Source: Pseudomonas tumuqii
GTDB lineage: Bacteria > Pseudomonadota > Gammaproteobacteria > Pseudomonadales > Pseudomonadaceae
DNA: 64,000 nt
Assembly: GCF_013184545.1 (NCBI RefSeq)
Contig: NZ_JAAOJA010000002.1
Location: forward strand, 496,001 to 560,000
Direction: 5' to 3'
The translations under genes and the position numbers were made by a program. The notes beneath the pieces are model-generated. The model searched no databases, had not been told where the DNA came from, and saw only the letters and a list, made by a program, of their open reading frames with translations. Position 1 is the first letter of the stretch; every line of letters begins with the position of its first letter. Shown here piece by piece: positions 20,639 to 29,934 of the stretch.

Positions 20639-21517
20639 TCAGCGCGGCAGTTCGATGCGCGCGGTTTCCCCCGGTACCTTGGGCCAATCGTGATTTTTCC
20701 AGCGTTCACGGGCTTGCTCGATCAGTGCCGGGTCGCTGGCGACGAAGTTCCAGTCTATCCGTCGCGGCCCGAGGGATTGGCCGCCGATCAGCACCAGGTG
20801 GCTTTCGCCGCAGGCGCTGAGGGTGAAGGTTTCGCCCTCGGGCAGTACCGCCAGGCCACGCAGCGGCAGTGCTTGATCGTCCAGCAGCGCGTCGCCATCG
20901 ATCAGGTACAGCGCCCGCTGCGGGTGCTCGGCGGCAATCGCCAGGCTGGCGCCGGCGGCCAGTCTGAGTTCGGCATACAGGGTTGGCGAGCGCACCGGCA
21001 CCGGTGACTGGAGGCAGAAACCCTTGCCGGCAATCAGGCGGATCTGCACGCCCATGGCCTCGCTATGCGGCAGGCTGTCGGCAATATAGTGGCTGTAGCT
21101 CGGCTCACCCTGTTCCTCCGTCTCGGGTAGGGCCAGCCACACTTGCAGGCCATGCAGGCGTGAACCGCGCTGGCGCAGCGCCGCCGGCGTACGCTCGACA
21201 TGTGCCACGGCGCGGCCGGCGGTCATCCAGCTGACTTCGCCGGGCTTGACCAGTTGATCCGAGCCGAGGCTGTCCTTGTGCTGCAGTTGACCCTCGAACA
21301 GGTAGGTGAGGGTGGACATGCCGATATGCGGGTGTTGGTCGATGTTCAGGCCGCGGCTGGGCGGATAGTCCTGCTCGAGGATATGGTCGAAGAATACGAA
21401 GGGGCCGACATTGCGGCACTTGGCCGACGGCAGCGGGCGCAGGATCGGCTGGCCGCCGATATCCTCCTGGCGCGGTCGGATCAGCAGCAGGCCGGTTGCG
21501 TTGCGGTTAGCGCTCAT
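20639..21517 (-). CDS. Pirin family protein (cupin)
   Basis: Bicupin of 292 residues in the pirin family; members bind iron and some have quercetinase activity. The N-terminal cupin carries the metal ligands in DQHPHIGMSTLTYLFEGQL followed by QHKDSLGS. The family signatures RPLPSAKCRNVGPFVFFDHI and WMTAGRAVAHVER are present. The C-terminal half has GDALLDDQALPLRGLAVLPE and ends conventionally. The function in Pseudomonas is not defined. It is transcribed toward the dienelactone hydrolase and diverges from the secreted amidohydrolase. Confidence 0.88.
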   Translation of the reverse strand: MSANRNATGLLLIRPRQEDIGGQPILRPLPSAKCRNVGPFVFFDHILEQDYPPSRGLNIDQHPHIGMSTLTYLFEGQLQHKDSLGSDQLVKPGEVSWMTAGRAVAHVERTPAALRQRGSRLHGLQVWLALPETEEQGEPSYSHYIADSLPHSEAMGVQIRLIAGKGFCLQSPVPVRSPTLYAELRLAAGASLAIAAEHPQRALYLIDGDALLDDQALPLRGLAVLPEGETFTLSACGESHLVLIGGQSLGPRRIDWNFVASDPALIEQARERWKNHDWPKVPGETARIELPR

Positions 21518-21740
21518 GGCAACTCCGGGGACGGAATATGGCTAAGCTGCCAGCCTAGCCCATCGCTGCGCTTGCCGGCCAGCGCCGTCAGCACGTAACG
21601 CCGGTGCGGAAATTATCGCTGGCCGCGCCGCGCTAGCCCCGGACTATTCAGCTGGCGTCGTGGGCCACGCCAGCGCGCTCGCTGAACTTGCCGGGTAGCT
21701 GCCGGGTCTACCCAGACCATGCTGTCAGGAGGACACCGCT

Positions 21741-22763
21741 GTGCATCTTCTACGTTCGAGCTTGATTCTGTTCCTCGTGCTGGCCGCGAGCGGTGCGTAT
21801 TCCCGCGATTATCGCTACAGCGATGCACACCTGCATTACGTCGATTTTTTCCAGGAAAGCGACGGCATGGACAAGCTGATCGAGCGCATGGCCGAGGCCA
21901 ATGTCGAGCATGTGATGCTCTCGGGTATCCCGGTGGCGAAGAAATGGGACGAGAACGAACCCAAGCGCCCGCGCTACTATGCCGGCGATGACGCCAATGC
22001 CTATTGGTACAGCGCCACCGATGTGCTGATTGCGCATGCCTACAAGCAGCTGCCGAGCGAGCAGCGCAGACGTTTTCACCCCTTTTTGTCCGGCATCAAC
22101 CCCAACGACAAGAACGCCGATGCGCATATCCGCCGCATGCTGGAAATGGATCCCGGCCTGTGGGAGGGCATCGGCGAAATATTCACCCGCCACGACGACC
22201 TCACTGCGCTGATCCACGGCGATGCACCGCGGGCCGACAACGAGGCGCTGGCGCGGGTCTACCATCTGGCCGCCGAATATGATTTGCCGGTGATGCTGCA
22301 TTCCAACATCACCTCCAAGCGCGAGCGTAACCCACTGTATTTGCCGGAAATGGAAGCGCCGCTGCGCAATCATCCGCATGTGCGCTTCATCTGGGCGCAT
22401 GCCGGCACCAGCCTGGAAATACATCGGCACCAGGAGAAGCTGGATTTCCTCCTGTCGACCCTCGATCGGATGCTCGAAGCCTACCCGAACCTGTATATCG
22501 ACCTGTCCTGGAGCATGCTCAGGCCCTATCTGCTGGATGAGCAGGGCAAGCCCGACCCGGACTGGCTGAAACTGGTCAGGCGCTATCCGGAGCGGTTCAT
22601 GCTCGGTTCCGACGTGGTGGGTCGTTTCGACAGCATGGGCGAGTACATGCACGGGTTCGAGCCGTTCCTCGATGCCTTGCCCGCCGAAGTGGCGCACCAG
22701 GTCGCGCGGGACAACTTCCTCGCCATACTGCCGCGCAAGGTGCGCGGCGAACTCGAGCAGTAG
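21741..22763 (+). CDS. Secreted amidohydrolase (TIM-barrel metal-dependent hydrolase)
   Basis: Predicted exported metallohydrolase of 340 residues. The GTG at 21741 is preceded by AGGAGGA and gives a signal peptide (MHLLRSSLILFLVLAASGAYS). Metal-binding and catalytic motifs in order are SDAHLHYVDFF (HxH), then His in the PVMLHSNITSKRE strand, FIWAHAGTSLEIHRH, and the late Asp in MLGSDVVGRFDS. These fit the amidohydrolase-2 type of TIM barrel. Cofactor and substrate are unknown. It is followed at 63 bases by a DUF3859 secreted protein, which may be co-transcribed. Confidence 0.82.
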   Translation: MHLLRSSLILFLVLAASGAYSRDYRYSDAHLHYVDFFQESDGMDKLIERMAEANVEHVMLSGIPVAKKWDENEPKRPRYYAGDDANAYWYSATDVLIAHAYKQLPSEQRRRFHPFLSGINPNDKNADAHIRRMLEMDPGLWEGIGEIFTRHDDLTALIHGDAPRADNEALARVYHLAAEYDLPVMLHSNITSKRERNPLYLPEMEAPLRNHPHVRFIWAHAGTSLEIHRHQEKLDFLLSTLDRMLEAYPNLYIDLSWSMLRPYLLDEQGKPDPDWLKLVRRYPERFMLGSDVVGRFDSMGEYMHGFEPFLDALPAEVAHQVARDNFLAILPRKVRGELEQ

Positions 22764-22825
22764 CTTGTCATTCGCCTGTCACACGGGCGTCATAGGCTCG
22801 CGCCATCCCAAACAAGGAGCGCGAC

Positions 22826-23290
22826 ATGCAATACACCCGTTTCAGTGCGCTGGCCGCACTCATGCTGACGGCCGGGCTGGTGCAGGCCGAGGTGCGGGTC
22901 GAGGGGCCCGTGGAGTACGGCATCTTTGCCAGCCAGTACCAGGACTTCAAGCCGGGCGAACGGGTGTTGACCCGCAGCAAGCAGCCGATCGAGCGCACTG
23001 AGGTGATCCCGGCCAAGCTCGGCAGCAAATTCGGCATGCGCTACAGCCTGACGGGCAAAACCGCCGGCGATGCGCCGCTGACCCTGCTCTATCTCACGCC
23101 TGGCATCACAACCCCCGACGGCAAGCGTCACGACAAGTTCGTGGTGGTACAGCAGCTGGTGCCGGATGCACCCCAGGACGTGATGGCCTTCGAATTCAGC
23201 GAACCCCATGAAGTCGTTGCAGGCGAGTGGCATTTCCTGGTGTTCCAGGATGACCGCAAGCTGGCCGAACAGCGCTTTCAGGTGCGCTGA
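22826..23290 (+). CDS. Periplasmic DUF3859 protein
   Basis: Small secreted protein of 154 residues with a cleavable signal peptide (MQYTRFSALAALMLTAGLVQAE). The mature part is predicted mostly beta strand and matches the DUF3859 pattern, with EVIPAKLGSKFGMRYSL and the C-terminal GEWHFLVFQDDRKLAEQRFQ. There is no catalytic motif. AAGGAG precedes the ATG. It follows the secreted amidohydrolase and converges on osmC with 15 bases between the stops. No function is known for the family. Confidence 0.75.
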   Translation: MQYTRFSALAALMLTAGLVQAEVRVEGPVEYGIFASQYQDFKPGERVLTRSKQPIERTEVIPAKLGSKFGMRYSLTGKTAGDAPLTLLYLTPGITTPDGKRHDKFVVVQQLVPDAPQDVMAFEFSEPHEVVAGEWHFLVFQDDRKLAEQRFQVR

Positions 23291-23305
23291 TGGTTGCCCG
23301 GCAAG

Positions 23306-23740
23306 TCAGACCAGGCGGCTGTGCAGTTGGGTGCCGTTGAGCAGGTTGTCGACCAGCGGGCAACGCCGTTCGATTTCGTCGAGGAGCGCCTGCTTTTGTT
23401 CACGGTCGAGGTCGGCGTCGATCTCCACCTGGACCCTCAGCGCCTGGAACCCGGGGCGCACGTCATCGCGCCGGCCGAGCAGGCCGTCGGGGTCGTAGTC
23501 GGCCTCGATCTCGAAACGCATGCCGCGCAGCTCGATCTTCTGCTGATGGGCGATGTAGCGGCCCAGGGTGCCGAAGCAGCCGGCGACCGCCGCCAGGACG
23601 ATATCCAGCGGGGTGGGCCCCAGACCCTGGCCGCCGGCATGCGCGGGCTGGTCCATGACCACGCGATAATCACCGCATTGCACCTCGATGCTCATGCCGG
23701 CCTGCATTTGCCCGTGGGCGCTGATGGTTTTGATCGTCAT
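23306..23740 (-). CDS. OsmC/Ohr family peroxidase-like protein
   Basis: Protein of 144 residues in the OsmC superfamily, thiol-dependent hydroperoxide reductases. Both conserved cysteines are present, in AAVAGCFGTLGRY and in EIERRCPLVDNLL, and the GGQGLGPTPLDIVLAAVA helix is typical. The preferred ATG at 23738-23740 begins MTIKTISAHGQ; an earlier codon would add 30 residues not usual in the family. It resembles the YhfA-like subgroup more than organic-hydroperoxide resistance Ohr. Whether it has peroxidase activity cannot be told here. Confidence 0.82.
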   Translation of the reverse strand: MTIKTISAHGQMQAGMSIEVQCGDYRVVMDQPAHAGGQGLGPTPLDIVLAAVAGCFGTLGRYIAHQQKIELRGMRFEIEADYDPDGLLGRRDDVRPGFQALRVQVEIDADLDREQKQALLDEIERRCPLVDNLLNGTQLHSRLV

Positions 23741-23912
23741 GCCTGATCCCTCTCGTGCTGCGGTTGGCGTTGCCAGCAGCATAGGACGGCCCGCGGCCGA
23801 GGCGTTGATCCTGGTCAAACAAGGCGCCATGCCCGTTCGGTCATTCGCCTGATGCGTCGCGCGTCTGGCTGACTATGCTGTGAGGAGCAGCGGGTCGGCG
23901 AGGGTGGTGGGC

Positions 23913-24629
23913 ATGCAGGAGGGCAAACAGATCCTGGTGGTGGACGATGATGGCGAGGTGCGTCAGTTGCTCGAGGACTACCTCGGCGGGCAGGGTTATC
24001 AGGTGCACACCTGTGCCGATAGTGCGGCCATGCGTCAGGTCCTGCAAACCGGGCTGCCCGACCTGGTGCTGCTGGATGTCGGCCTGCCCGGTGAGGACGG
24101 CCTGAGCCTGGCGCGCTTTCTGCGTGAACACCACGACCTGCCGGTAATCATGATTTCCGGGGCCGGCAGTGCGCTCGACCGGATCATCGGCCTGGAGGTG
24201 GGCGCCGACGACTACCTGGCCAAACCCTTCGATCCGCGCGAGCTGCTGGCACGGGTGAAAACCGTGTTGCGCCGCTACCGGCGAGTCCCTCCACCGGCAG
24301 CGGCAGCCGAGGACGCGCACCGCTACCTGCAACTGGGGCGCTGCCGCCTGGACCTCGAGCGCCGTCAGCTATGTGATGGCGAGGGCGCCGAGATTCCCCT
24401 GACGGCGATGGAGTTCGACCTCCTGCAGGCCTTCGCCCAGCGGCCGAACCGGCCGCTGTCGCGCGATCAACTGCTCAATCTGACCCAGAACCGTGACTGG
24501 AATCCCTTCGATCGTTCCATCGATATCCGCATCGCCCGCTTGCGGCGCAAGCTCGAACCGGACCCGGACAAACCGCAGATCATCCGCACGCTGCGCGGTG
24601 TCGGCTATATGTTCGTGCCGGGCGATTGA
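23913..24629 (+). CDS. OmpR-family response regulator
   Basis: Two-component transcription factor of 238 residues. The receiver domain (about 5-118) has the acidic pocket ILVVDDDGEV, the phosphoacceptor Asp55 in LVLLDVGLPG and the conserved Lys in LAKPFDPRE. After a Pro/Ala linker comes a winged-helix DNA-binding domain with LTAMEFDLLQAFAQRPNRPL and RRKLEPDPDKPQIIRTLRGV. The ATG at 23913 is preferred over upstream GTG codons because the family starts shortly before ILVVDDD. It is followed after 149 bases by a hybrid kinase on the same strand, its likely partner. The target genes are unknown. Confidence 0.9.
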   Translation: MQEGKQILVVDDDGEVRQLLEDYLGGQGYQVHTCADSAAMRQVLQTGLPDLVLLDVGLPGEDGLSLARFLREHHDLPVIMISGAGSALDRIIGLEVGADDYLAKPFDPRELLARVKTVLRRYRRVPPPAAAAEDAHRYLQLGRCRLDLERRQLCDGEGAEIPLTAMEFDLLQAFAQRPNRPLSRDQLLNLTQNRDWNPFDRSIDIRIARLRRKLEPDPDKPQIIRTLRGVGYMFVPGD

Positions 24630-24778
24630 GCTTGCGGCCGCCTGCCGTCGCTTACCGCGGGTTCACGCACGCCGATCCGTGGGTTTGTTTCAATTGTTTC
24701 ACCCGTGTTGTCGGCGCGCTAAGGCCATGGGGCGGTCTCTATACTCAGGGTTGACTGCCGTTCCCGGAGGATGCCCGC

Positions 24779-27583
24779 GTGAGCCAGCCAATCCCGATCC
24801 CTGCCGCCAGCAGCAGTGCGGTGGAGCATCAACTGCGCCAGATCGTCGACAACAGCAGCGCGGTGATCTATGTGAAAGACCTGCACGGTCGCTTGCAGCT
24901 GGTCAACCGTGCCTTCGAACAGCTGTTCCAACTGCAGGCTGAAGAGGTACTCGGGCGCACCGACCATGAACTCCTGCCGGCGCCGTTGGCCGATGTGCTG
25001 CGGGCCAATGACCAGCGGGTGGCTCTGTGCGGCGCGGCGATGGAGTTCGAGGAGCAGGTGCAGGTGAGCGGGGAAGCGCACACCTACCTGTCGACCAAGT
25101 TCCCGCTGTTCGACGCCGTGGGGCAGGTGACCGCGGTGTGCGGCATCTCTACCGACATCAGCGCCCGCAAGAGTCTCGAGGAAGCCCTCGGCCACGTTGC
25201 CCTGGGGGTGTCCGCCGCCAGCAGCGGCGAGGTGTTCGAGGCGATCGCGCGTTATATGACGCGCTCGCTGGAGGCCGATTTCGCCTTCGTCAGCCGGATC
25301 AATGCCGATGGCCAGAGCCTGACGACCCTGGCCCTGTACTACGCTGGCCGGTTGCACCGCAATACCAGCTACCCACTGCCGGGTACACCGTGCCAGGAGG
25401 TGTTCGGCAAGGCCTTCCAGTTCATTCCCAGCGGCTTGGCGCAACGCTTCCCGAGCGATGACAGCCTGCTGGCGTTCGGTGTCGACAGCTACGCCGGTTA
25501 TCCGCTGTTCTCCAGCGATGGTCGGCCGCTGGGCCTGATCGCCGCCGGGCGCTGCGGGCCGATGGACAACCGCAATCGGGTCGAGTCGGTGCTGCGGATC
25601 TTCTCGGTGCGCGCCGCCGCCGAGATCGAGCGGTTGGAGGCCGAGGCCAGTTATCGGGCGATCTTCGACAGCTCGGAAGACGCCATCTTCGTTTACGACC
25701 TGCACAGCGGTGCACTGGTCGACGTCAATCCCAAGGCTTGTCAGGCCTACGGCTACAGCTACGAGGCGATGCTCAAGCTGGAGATCGATGACTTCAGCGC
25801 CGGCTATGCGCCCTACACCGGTCAGGAGGCGGCCGTTTACCTGGCCCGCGCCCGGGCCGGCGAACCGCAGCGCTTCGAATGGCACCGGCGCAACCGCGAC
25901 GGCAGCCTGCACTGGGATGAGGTGCTGCTCAAACGCGCGACCATCGGCGGGGTCGACCGGATTCTCGCCTTTACCCGCGAGATCACCCAGCGCAAGGAGG
26001 CCGAACAGGCCCTGCGCGCCAGCGAGATGCAACACCGGGCCATCGCCGATACCGCGCTGGACTGCTTCATCGGCATGGACGAGCGGGGCCGGGTGCTGGT
26101 CTTCAACCCGGCGGCCGAGCAGTGTTTCGGCATGCGCCGCGACCAGGTGCTGGGTCGTTCGCTACTCGGCCTGATCATTCCAGAGCGGTTCCGCGAGGCC
26201 TATGAGCGGGGTTTCGAACACTACCTGAAGACCGGCAGCGGCACCTTCCTCGGCAAGCGCATGGAGGTGGTCGCCCAGCGGGCCAATGGCCAGGAGTTTC
26301 CCGCCGAACTGGCGCTGGCGGTGGTGCAGGGCGATGAAGGGCCGCGGTTCATCTGCTACCTGCGCGACATCACCGAACGCCAGCAGGCCGAGGCGGAGCG
26401 GGTGCGCCTGGAGCAGCAGTTACGCCAGGCCCAGCGCATGGAAGCCATCGGCCACCTGACCGGAGGTATCGCCCACGACTTCAATAACCTGCTGACCAGC
26501 ATGCTCGGCTACACGGTGATGGCCCAGGAGCAGGCCGAACAGCTGCAGCATGAGCGACTCGGCAAGTACCTGGCGCGGGTCCAGCATTCCGCGGAGAAGG
26601 CTCGCGATCTGATTCAGCAAATGCTCACCTTCAGCCGCGGCAGTCGAGGCAAGCCGCAGACGGTGGCGCTGGACGTGGTGCTGAGCGACTTCATCAAGCT
26701 GGTGGACTCGACGCTGCCCGCCACCGTCGAACTCGACACCCAGCTGGCCCAGGATCTGCCCCCGGTGCTGGTGGATCCGGTGCAGCTGGAGCAGGTGCTG
26801 ATGAACCTCTGCATCAATGCGCGCGATGCCATGGGCAGCGTCGGCCAGCTGTCCGTCAGCCTCGGGCTGGAGGTGCACGAGACGGCGGTCTGCGCCTCCT
26901 GTCAGCAGAGCGTCCAGGGCCGCTTCGTGGCGCTCACCGTGAGCGATAACGGACCGGGCATCGACCCGCTGGTGCGCGCACGGATGTTCGAGCCGTTCTT
27001 TTCCACCAAGGTCAGCGGGCAGGGCAGTGGCATGGGGCTGTCGATGGTGCACGGTATCGTGCATGAATATGGCGGGCATATTCTGTTGCAGAGCGCACCG
27101 GGTGCGGGGGCAACCTTCCGCATCCTGATCCCGGTGCTCAGCCAGGTGTTGGATCCTGCTTTTCAGGGCGCCGCCATCAGGCCCCAGGCGCTGCAGTGGA
27201 GTGCGCTGCAGGGGCGGGTCGCGGTGGTCGACGACGATGTACTGGTGGCCGAGTTCATGGGCGAGCTGCTCGAGGGCTGGGGCTTGTCGGCGCGGCTATT
27301 CTGCGATGCCGAGCAGGCCAGCGAACTGCTGCTGGCCGATCCCTATGCCTGGGATTTCGTCATCCTCGACCAGAGCATGCCCCGGCTCAGCGGGCTGCAG
27401 CTGGCCCGTCGCCTGCTGGCGGCGCGGGCGGATCTGCCGATCGTGCTCTACACCGGTTTCAGCGATGCCCTGGCCGAGGCTGAAGTGCTGGAGCAAGGGC
27501 TCAAGGCGCTGCTGACCAAGCCGCTGGATCAGGCCCGCCTGCATGGCCTGTTGTGCGCCAGTCTGCGCAGTGAACCCGACTGA
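24779..27583 (+). CDS. Soluble PAS/GAF hybrid sensor histidine kinase
   Basis: Hybrid kinase of 934 residues without a membrane segment, so it senses inside the cell. Order: PAS at about 17-132, a GAF-like domain at about 135-285, PAS at about 290-408, PAS at about 412-540, HisKA with His566 in GGIAHDFNNLLTSMLGY, HATPase with NLCINARDAMG, DNGPGID and GSGMGLSMV, and a C-terminal receiver with Asp864 in FVILDQSMP. The GTG at 24779 follows CGGAGG. The CASCQQS insert in the ATPase domain has two cysteines and is seen in NtrB-like PAS kinases. It lies behind an OmpR-type regulator and ends exactly at a palindromic repeat. Confidence 0.9.
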   Translation: MSQPIPIPAASSSAVEHQLRQIVDNSSAVIYVKDLHGRLQLVNRAFEQLFQLQAEEVLGRTDHELLPAPLADVLRANDQRVALCGAAMEFEEQVQVSGEAHTYLSTKFPLFDAVGQVTAVCGISTDISARKSLEEALGHVALGVSAASSGEVFEAIARYMTRSLEADFAFVSRINADGQSLTTLALYYAGRLHRNTSYPLPGTPCQEVFGKAFQFIPSGLAQRFPSDDSLLAFGVDSYAGYPLFSSDGRPLGLIAAGRCGPMDNRNRVESVLRIFSVRAAAEIERLEAEASYRAIFDSSEDAIFVYDLHSGALVDVNPKACQAYGYSYEAMLKLEIDDFSAGYAPYTGQEAAVYLARARAGEPQRFEWHRRNRDGSLHWDEVLLKRATIGGVDRILAFTREITQRKEAEQALRASEMQHRAIADTALDCFIGMDERGRVLVFNPAAEQCFGMRRDQVLGRSLLGLIIPERFREAYERGFEHYLKTGSGTFLGKRMEVVAQRANGQEFPAELALAVVQGDEGPRFICYLRDITERQQAEAERVRLEQQLRQAQRMEAIGHLTGGIAHDFNNLLTSMLGYTVMAQEQAEQLQHERLGKYLARVQHSAEKARDLIQQMLTFSRGSRGKPQTVALDVVLSDFIKLVDSTLPATVELDTQLAQDLPPVLVDPVQLEQVLMNLCINARDAMGSVGQLSVSLGLEVHETAVCASCQQSVQGRFVALTVSDNGPGIDPLVRARMFEPFFSTKVSGQGSGMGLSMVHGIVHEYGGHILLQSAPGAGATFRILIPVLSQVLDPAFQGAAIRPQALQWSALQGRVAVVDDDVLVAEFMGELLEGWGLSARLFCDAEQASELLLADPYAWDFVILDQSMPRLSGLQLARRLLAARADLPIVLYTGFSDALAEAEVLEQGLKALLTKPLDQARLHGLLCASLRSEPD

Positions 27584-27705
27584 GCGGCTGTGAAAAAACT
27601 CCCGCCTACTGCGACCGCCTGCAGACGCCCGCTGTTCACGTAGCGCGCCTTGCCGCGAACGCCTGGAGACGGCCTCGCGACGGCGCTCGGTATTTTCACA
27701 ACCTC
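27584..27705. repeat. Palindromic repeat, short copy (copy A)
   Basis: A 122-bp element whose ends are imperfect inverted repeats: GCGGCTGTGAAAAAACTC at the left, and the complement of TATTTTCACAACCTC at the right. It begins on the base after the hybrid-kinase stop codon. It is closely similar to the element at 51029-51205 but lacks about 55 bases of that copy's central palindrome. There is no coding capacity. It looks like a non-autonomous mobile or REP-like element. Confidence 0.8.
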
Positions 27706-27825
27706 TGAAACCAAGTGCATACAAACTGTGTGCTGCCCGCCATGGTCCTGATACAGGCGCCGCGCAACCTGACCTCGACTGCAAACAGTCTTGCAGCTAC
27801 CCCCAATCGAGGCAGGACCATAACC

Positions 27826-28587
27826 ATGAAACGCTTTGCGATCTTTCTCTACGGCGTCGGCAGTTATGCCGTGTTTTTCGCCACTTTCCTTTACGCCATT
27901 GCCTTCATTGGCAATCTTCCGCTAGTGCCGCGGACCATTGACGGGGTCCCCGAAATGGCTTTCGGCAATGCCTTGGTGATCAACACACTGCTGTTGGCGG
28001 TGTTCGCCATTCAGCATAGCGTGATGGCCCGGCCGGCCTTCAAGGCCTGGTGGACCCGGATCATTCCCCAGGCGGCTGAACGCAGCACCTATGTGCTGCT
28101 TTCCAGCCTGGCGCTGATCGCGTTGTTCCATTTCTGGCAACCCATGGGCGGCGTCATCTGGCAGGTGGAGAATCGCAGTGGCCAGTTGCCGTTGTTGGCG
28201 GGCTTCGGCTTCGGTTGGGCGCTGGTGCTGTACAGCACCTTCCTGATCAACCACTTCGACCTGTTCGGCTTGCGTCAGGTCTGGCTGCAGCTGCTGGGCA
28301 AGCCTTACACGGCGCTGCCGTTCAAGACCCCGGCGGCCTACAAGCTGGTGCGTCATCCGCTCTACCTGGGCTGGCTCTTCGTCTTCTGGTGCACTCCGCA
28401 GATGACGGTGGCGCACCTGCTGTTCGCCGTGCTGACCAGCGTCTATATCCTGATCGGCATCTTCCTGGAGGAGCGCGACCTGCTGAAGGCTCACCCGGAA
28501 TATGAGGCCTACCGCCAGCGCGTGCCTATGCTGCTGCCGAGCGTCAGGAAGGCCAAGCAAGTTGAAGAGGTTGAGGAAGCGGCCTGA
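27826..28587 (+). CDS. mddA: NnrU-family membrane methyltransferase, probable methanethiol S-methyltransferase
   Basis: Integral membrane protein of 253 residues with five to six hydrophobic segments. The isoprenylcysteine-methyltransferase-like signature is near the C-terminus: YKLVRHPLYLGWLFVFWCTP, then EERDLLKAHPEYEAYRQRVP, the SAM-binding part of the fold. The N-terminal half, with NTLLLAVFAIQHSVMARPAF and STYVLLSSLALIALFHFWQP, resembles MddA, which methylates methanethiol to dimethyl sulfide in Pseudomonas. The assignment is from remembered similarity, so the generic family call is safer than the substrate. The ATG at 27826 has only a weak ribosome site (GGCAGGA). A perfect palindromic terminator follows. 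Confidence 0.65.
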   Translation: MKRFAIFLYGVGSYAVFFATFLYAIAFIGNLPLVPRTIDGVPEMAFGNALVINTLLLAVFAIQHSVMARPAFKAWWTRIIPQAAERSTYVLLSSLALIALFHFWQPMGGVIWQVENRSGQLPLLAGFGFGWALVLYSTFLINHFDLFGLRQVWLQLLGKPYTALPFKTPAAYKLVRHPLYLGWLFVFWCTPQMTVAHLLFAVLTSVYILIGIFLEERDLLKAHPEYEAYRQRVPMLLPSVRKAKQVEEVEEAA

Positions 28588-28600
28588 AGGCCAGACAAAA

Positions 28601-28630
28601 ACAAAGGGCGCCCAATTGGGCGCCCTTTGT
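28601..28630. terminator. Bidirectional terminator between the methyltransferase gene and fabB
   Basis: ACAAAGGGCGCCCAA and TTGGGCGCCCTTTGT make a perfect 30-base palindrome between the convergent genes. The A-rich and T-rich tails suit termination of both transcripts. Confidence 0.85.
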
Positions 28631-28701
28631 CGTTTGCTGTTACTCGGTTGCATCAGGTGCTTCCATGCACCTTGCCCGCGGGCCTCTGCGTTCGATCCGG
28701 C

Positions 28702-29922
28702 CTATTTGCCGGTCCAGCGCTTGAGTACCAGGGTGGCGTTGGTGCCACCGAAGCCGAAGCTGTTGCTCATTACCGTGTCGATCTTGGCGTTTTCGACGGT
28801 GCTGCGCTGGATCGGCAGATCGGCGATTTCAGGATCGATTTCCTCGATATTGATCGAGCCGGCAATGAAGTTGCCTTCCATCATCAGCATGCAATAGATC
28901 GCTTCCTGCACGCCGGCGGCGCCCAGGGAGTGGCCGGTCAGGCTCTTGGTCGAACTGATGGCCGGGGCCTTGGCGCCGAACACTTCACGCACTGCGCGGC
29001 TTTCCGCGACGTCGCCGACCGGAGTCGAGGTGCCGTGGGTGTTCAGGTAGTCGATCGGGTCTTTTACCGTGGCCAGGGCTTGCTGCATGCAGCGCACCGC
29101 CCCTTCGCCGCTCGGCGCGACCATGTCGTAGCCGTCGGAAGTGGCACCGTAACCGACGATTTCCGCGTAGATCTTGGCGCCGCGCTTGAGGGCATGCTCC
29201 AGTTCCTCGACTACCACCATGCCGCCGCCACCGGCGATGACGAAACCGTCACGCTTGGCATCGTAGGCCCGCGAGGCTTTTTCCGGGGTGTCGTTGTACT
29301 GGGTGGAGAGGGCGCCCATGGCATCGAACAGGAAGCTCTGGGTCCAGTGCTCTTCTTCGCCGCCGCCGGCGAACACCATGTCCTGCTTGCCCATCTGGAT
29401 CTGCTCCATGGCGCTGCCGATGCAATGAGCACTGGTGGCGCAGGCGGAGGAGATGGAGTAGTTGACACCCTTGATCTTGAACGGAGTCGCCAGGCAGGCC
29501 GATACGGTGCTGCCCATGGTGCGCGGCACACGGTAGGGGCCGACCCGTTTGACGCCCTTCTCGCGCATGATGTCCAGGGCTTCCATCTGGTTGAAGGTCG
29601 AAGCACCGCCGGAGCCGGCGATCAAGCCGACGCGCGGGCTGGAAACGTCTTCGGCGCTGAGACCGGCGTCCTTGATCGCCTGTTCCATGGACAGGTAGGC
29701 GAAGGCTGCCGCATCGCCCATGAAGCGATAGACCTTGCGGTCGATCAGTTCTTCCAGTTTCAGGTCAATAGAGCCGGACACCTGGCTGCGCAGGCCCATC
29801 TCGGCGTATTCCGGATTGAAACGGATACCTGCCCGGCCAGCGCGAAGGTTGGCGGAGACGGTTTCTTTATCATTGCCCAGGCAGGAAACGATGCCCAGAC
29901 CGGTAATCACGACGCGACGCAT
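28702..29922 (-). CDS. fabB: 3-oxoacyl-ACP synthase I
   Basis: Condensing enzyme of type II fatty-acid synthesis, needed to elongate the cis-unsaturated intermediate made by FabA. The Cys-His-His triad is in [24 protein letters not shown] and [11 protein letters not shown], with the conserved Lys in STKSL before the last His. The start [17 protein letters not shown] is the family N-terminus, and 406 residues is normal. It lies 12 bases downstream of fabA on the same strand, forming the standard unsaturated fatty-acid operon. In P. aeruginosa fabAB is repressed by DesT; I could not identify a matching operator with confidence. Confidence 0.98.
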   Translation of the reverse strand: MRRVVITGLGIVSCLGNDKETVSANLRAGRAGIRFNPEYAEMGLRSQVSGSIDLKLEELIDRKVYRFMGDAAAFAYLSMEQAIKDAGLSAEDVSSPRVGLIAGSGGASTFNQMEALDIMREKGVKRVGPYRVPRTMGSTVSACLATPFKIKGVNYSISSACATSAHCIGSAMEQIQMGKQDMVFAGGGEEEHWTQSFLFDAMGALSTQYNDTPEKASRAYDAKRDGFVIAGGGGMVVVEELEHALKRGAKIYAEIVGYGATSDGYDMVAPSGEGAVRCMQQALATVKDPIDYLNTHGTSTPVGDVAESRAVREVFGAKAPAISSTKSLTGHSLGAAGVQEAIYCMLMMEGNFIAGSINIEEIDPEIADLPIQRSTVENAKIDTVMSNSFGFGGTNATLVLKRWTGK

Positions 29923-29934
29923 GGGGGGAATCCT

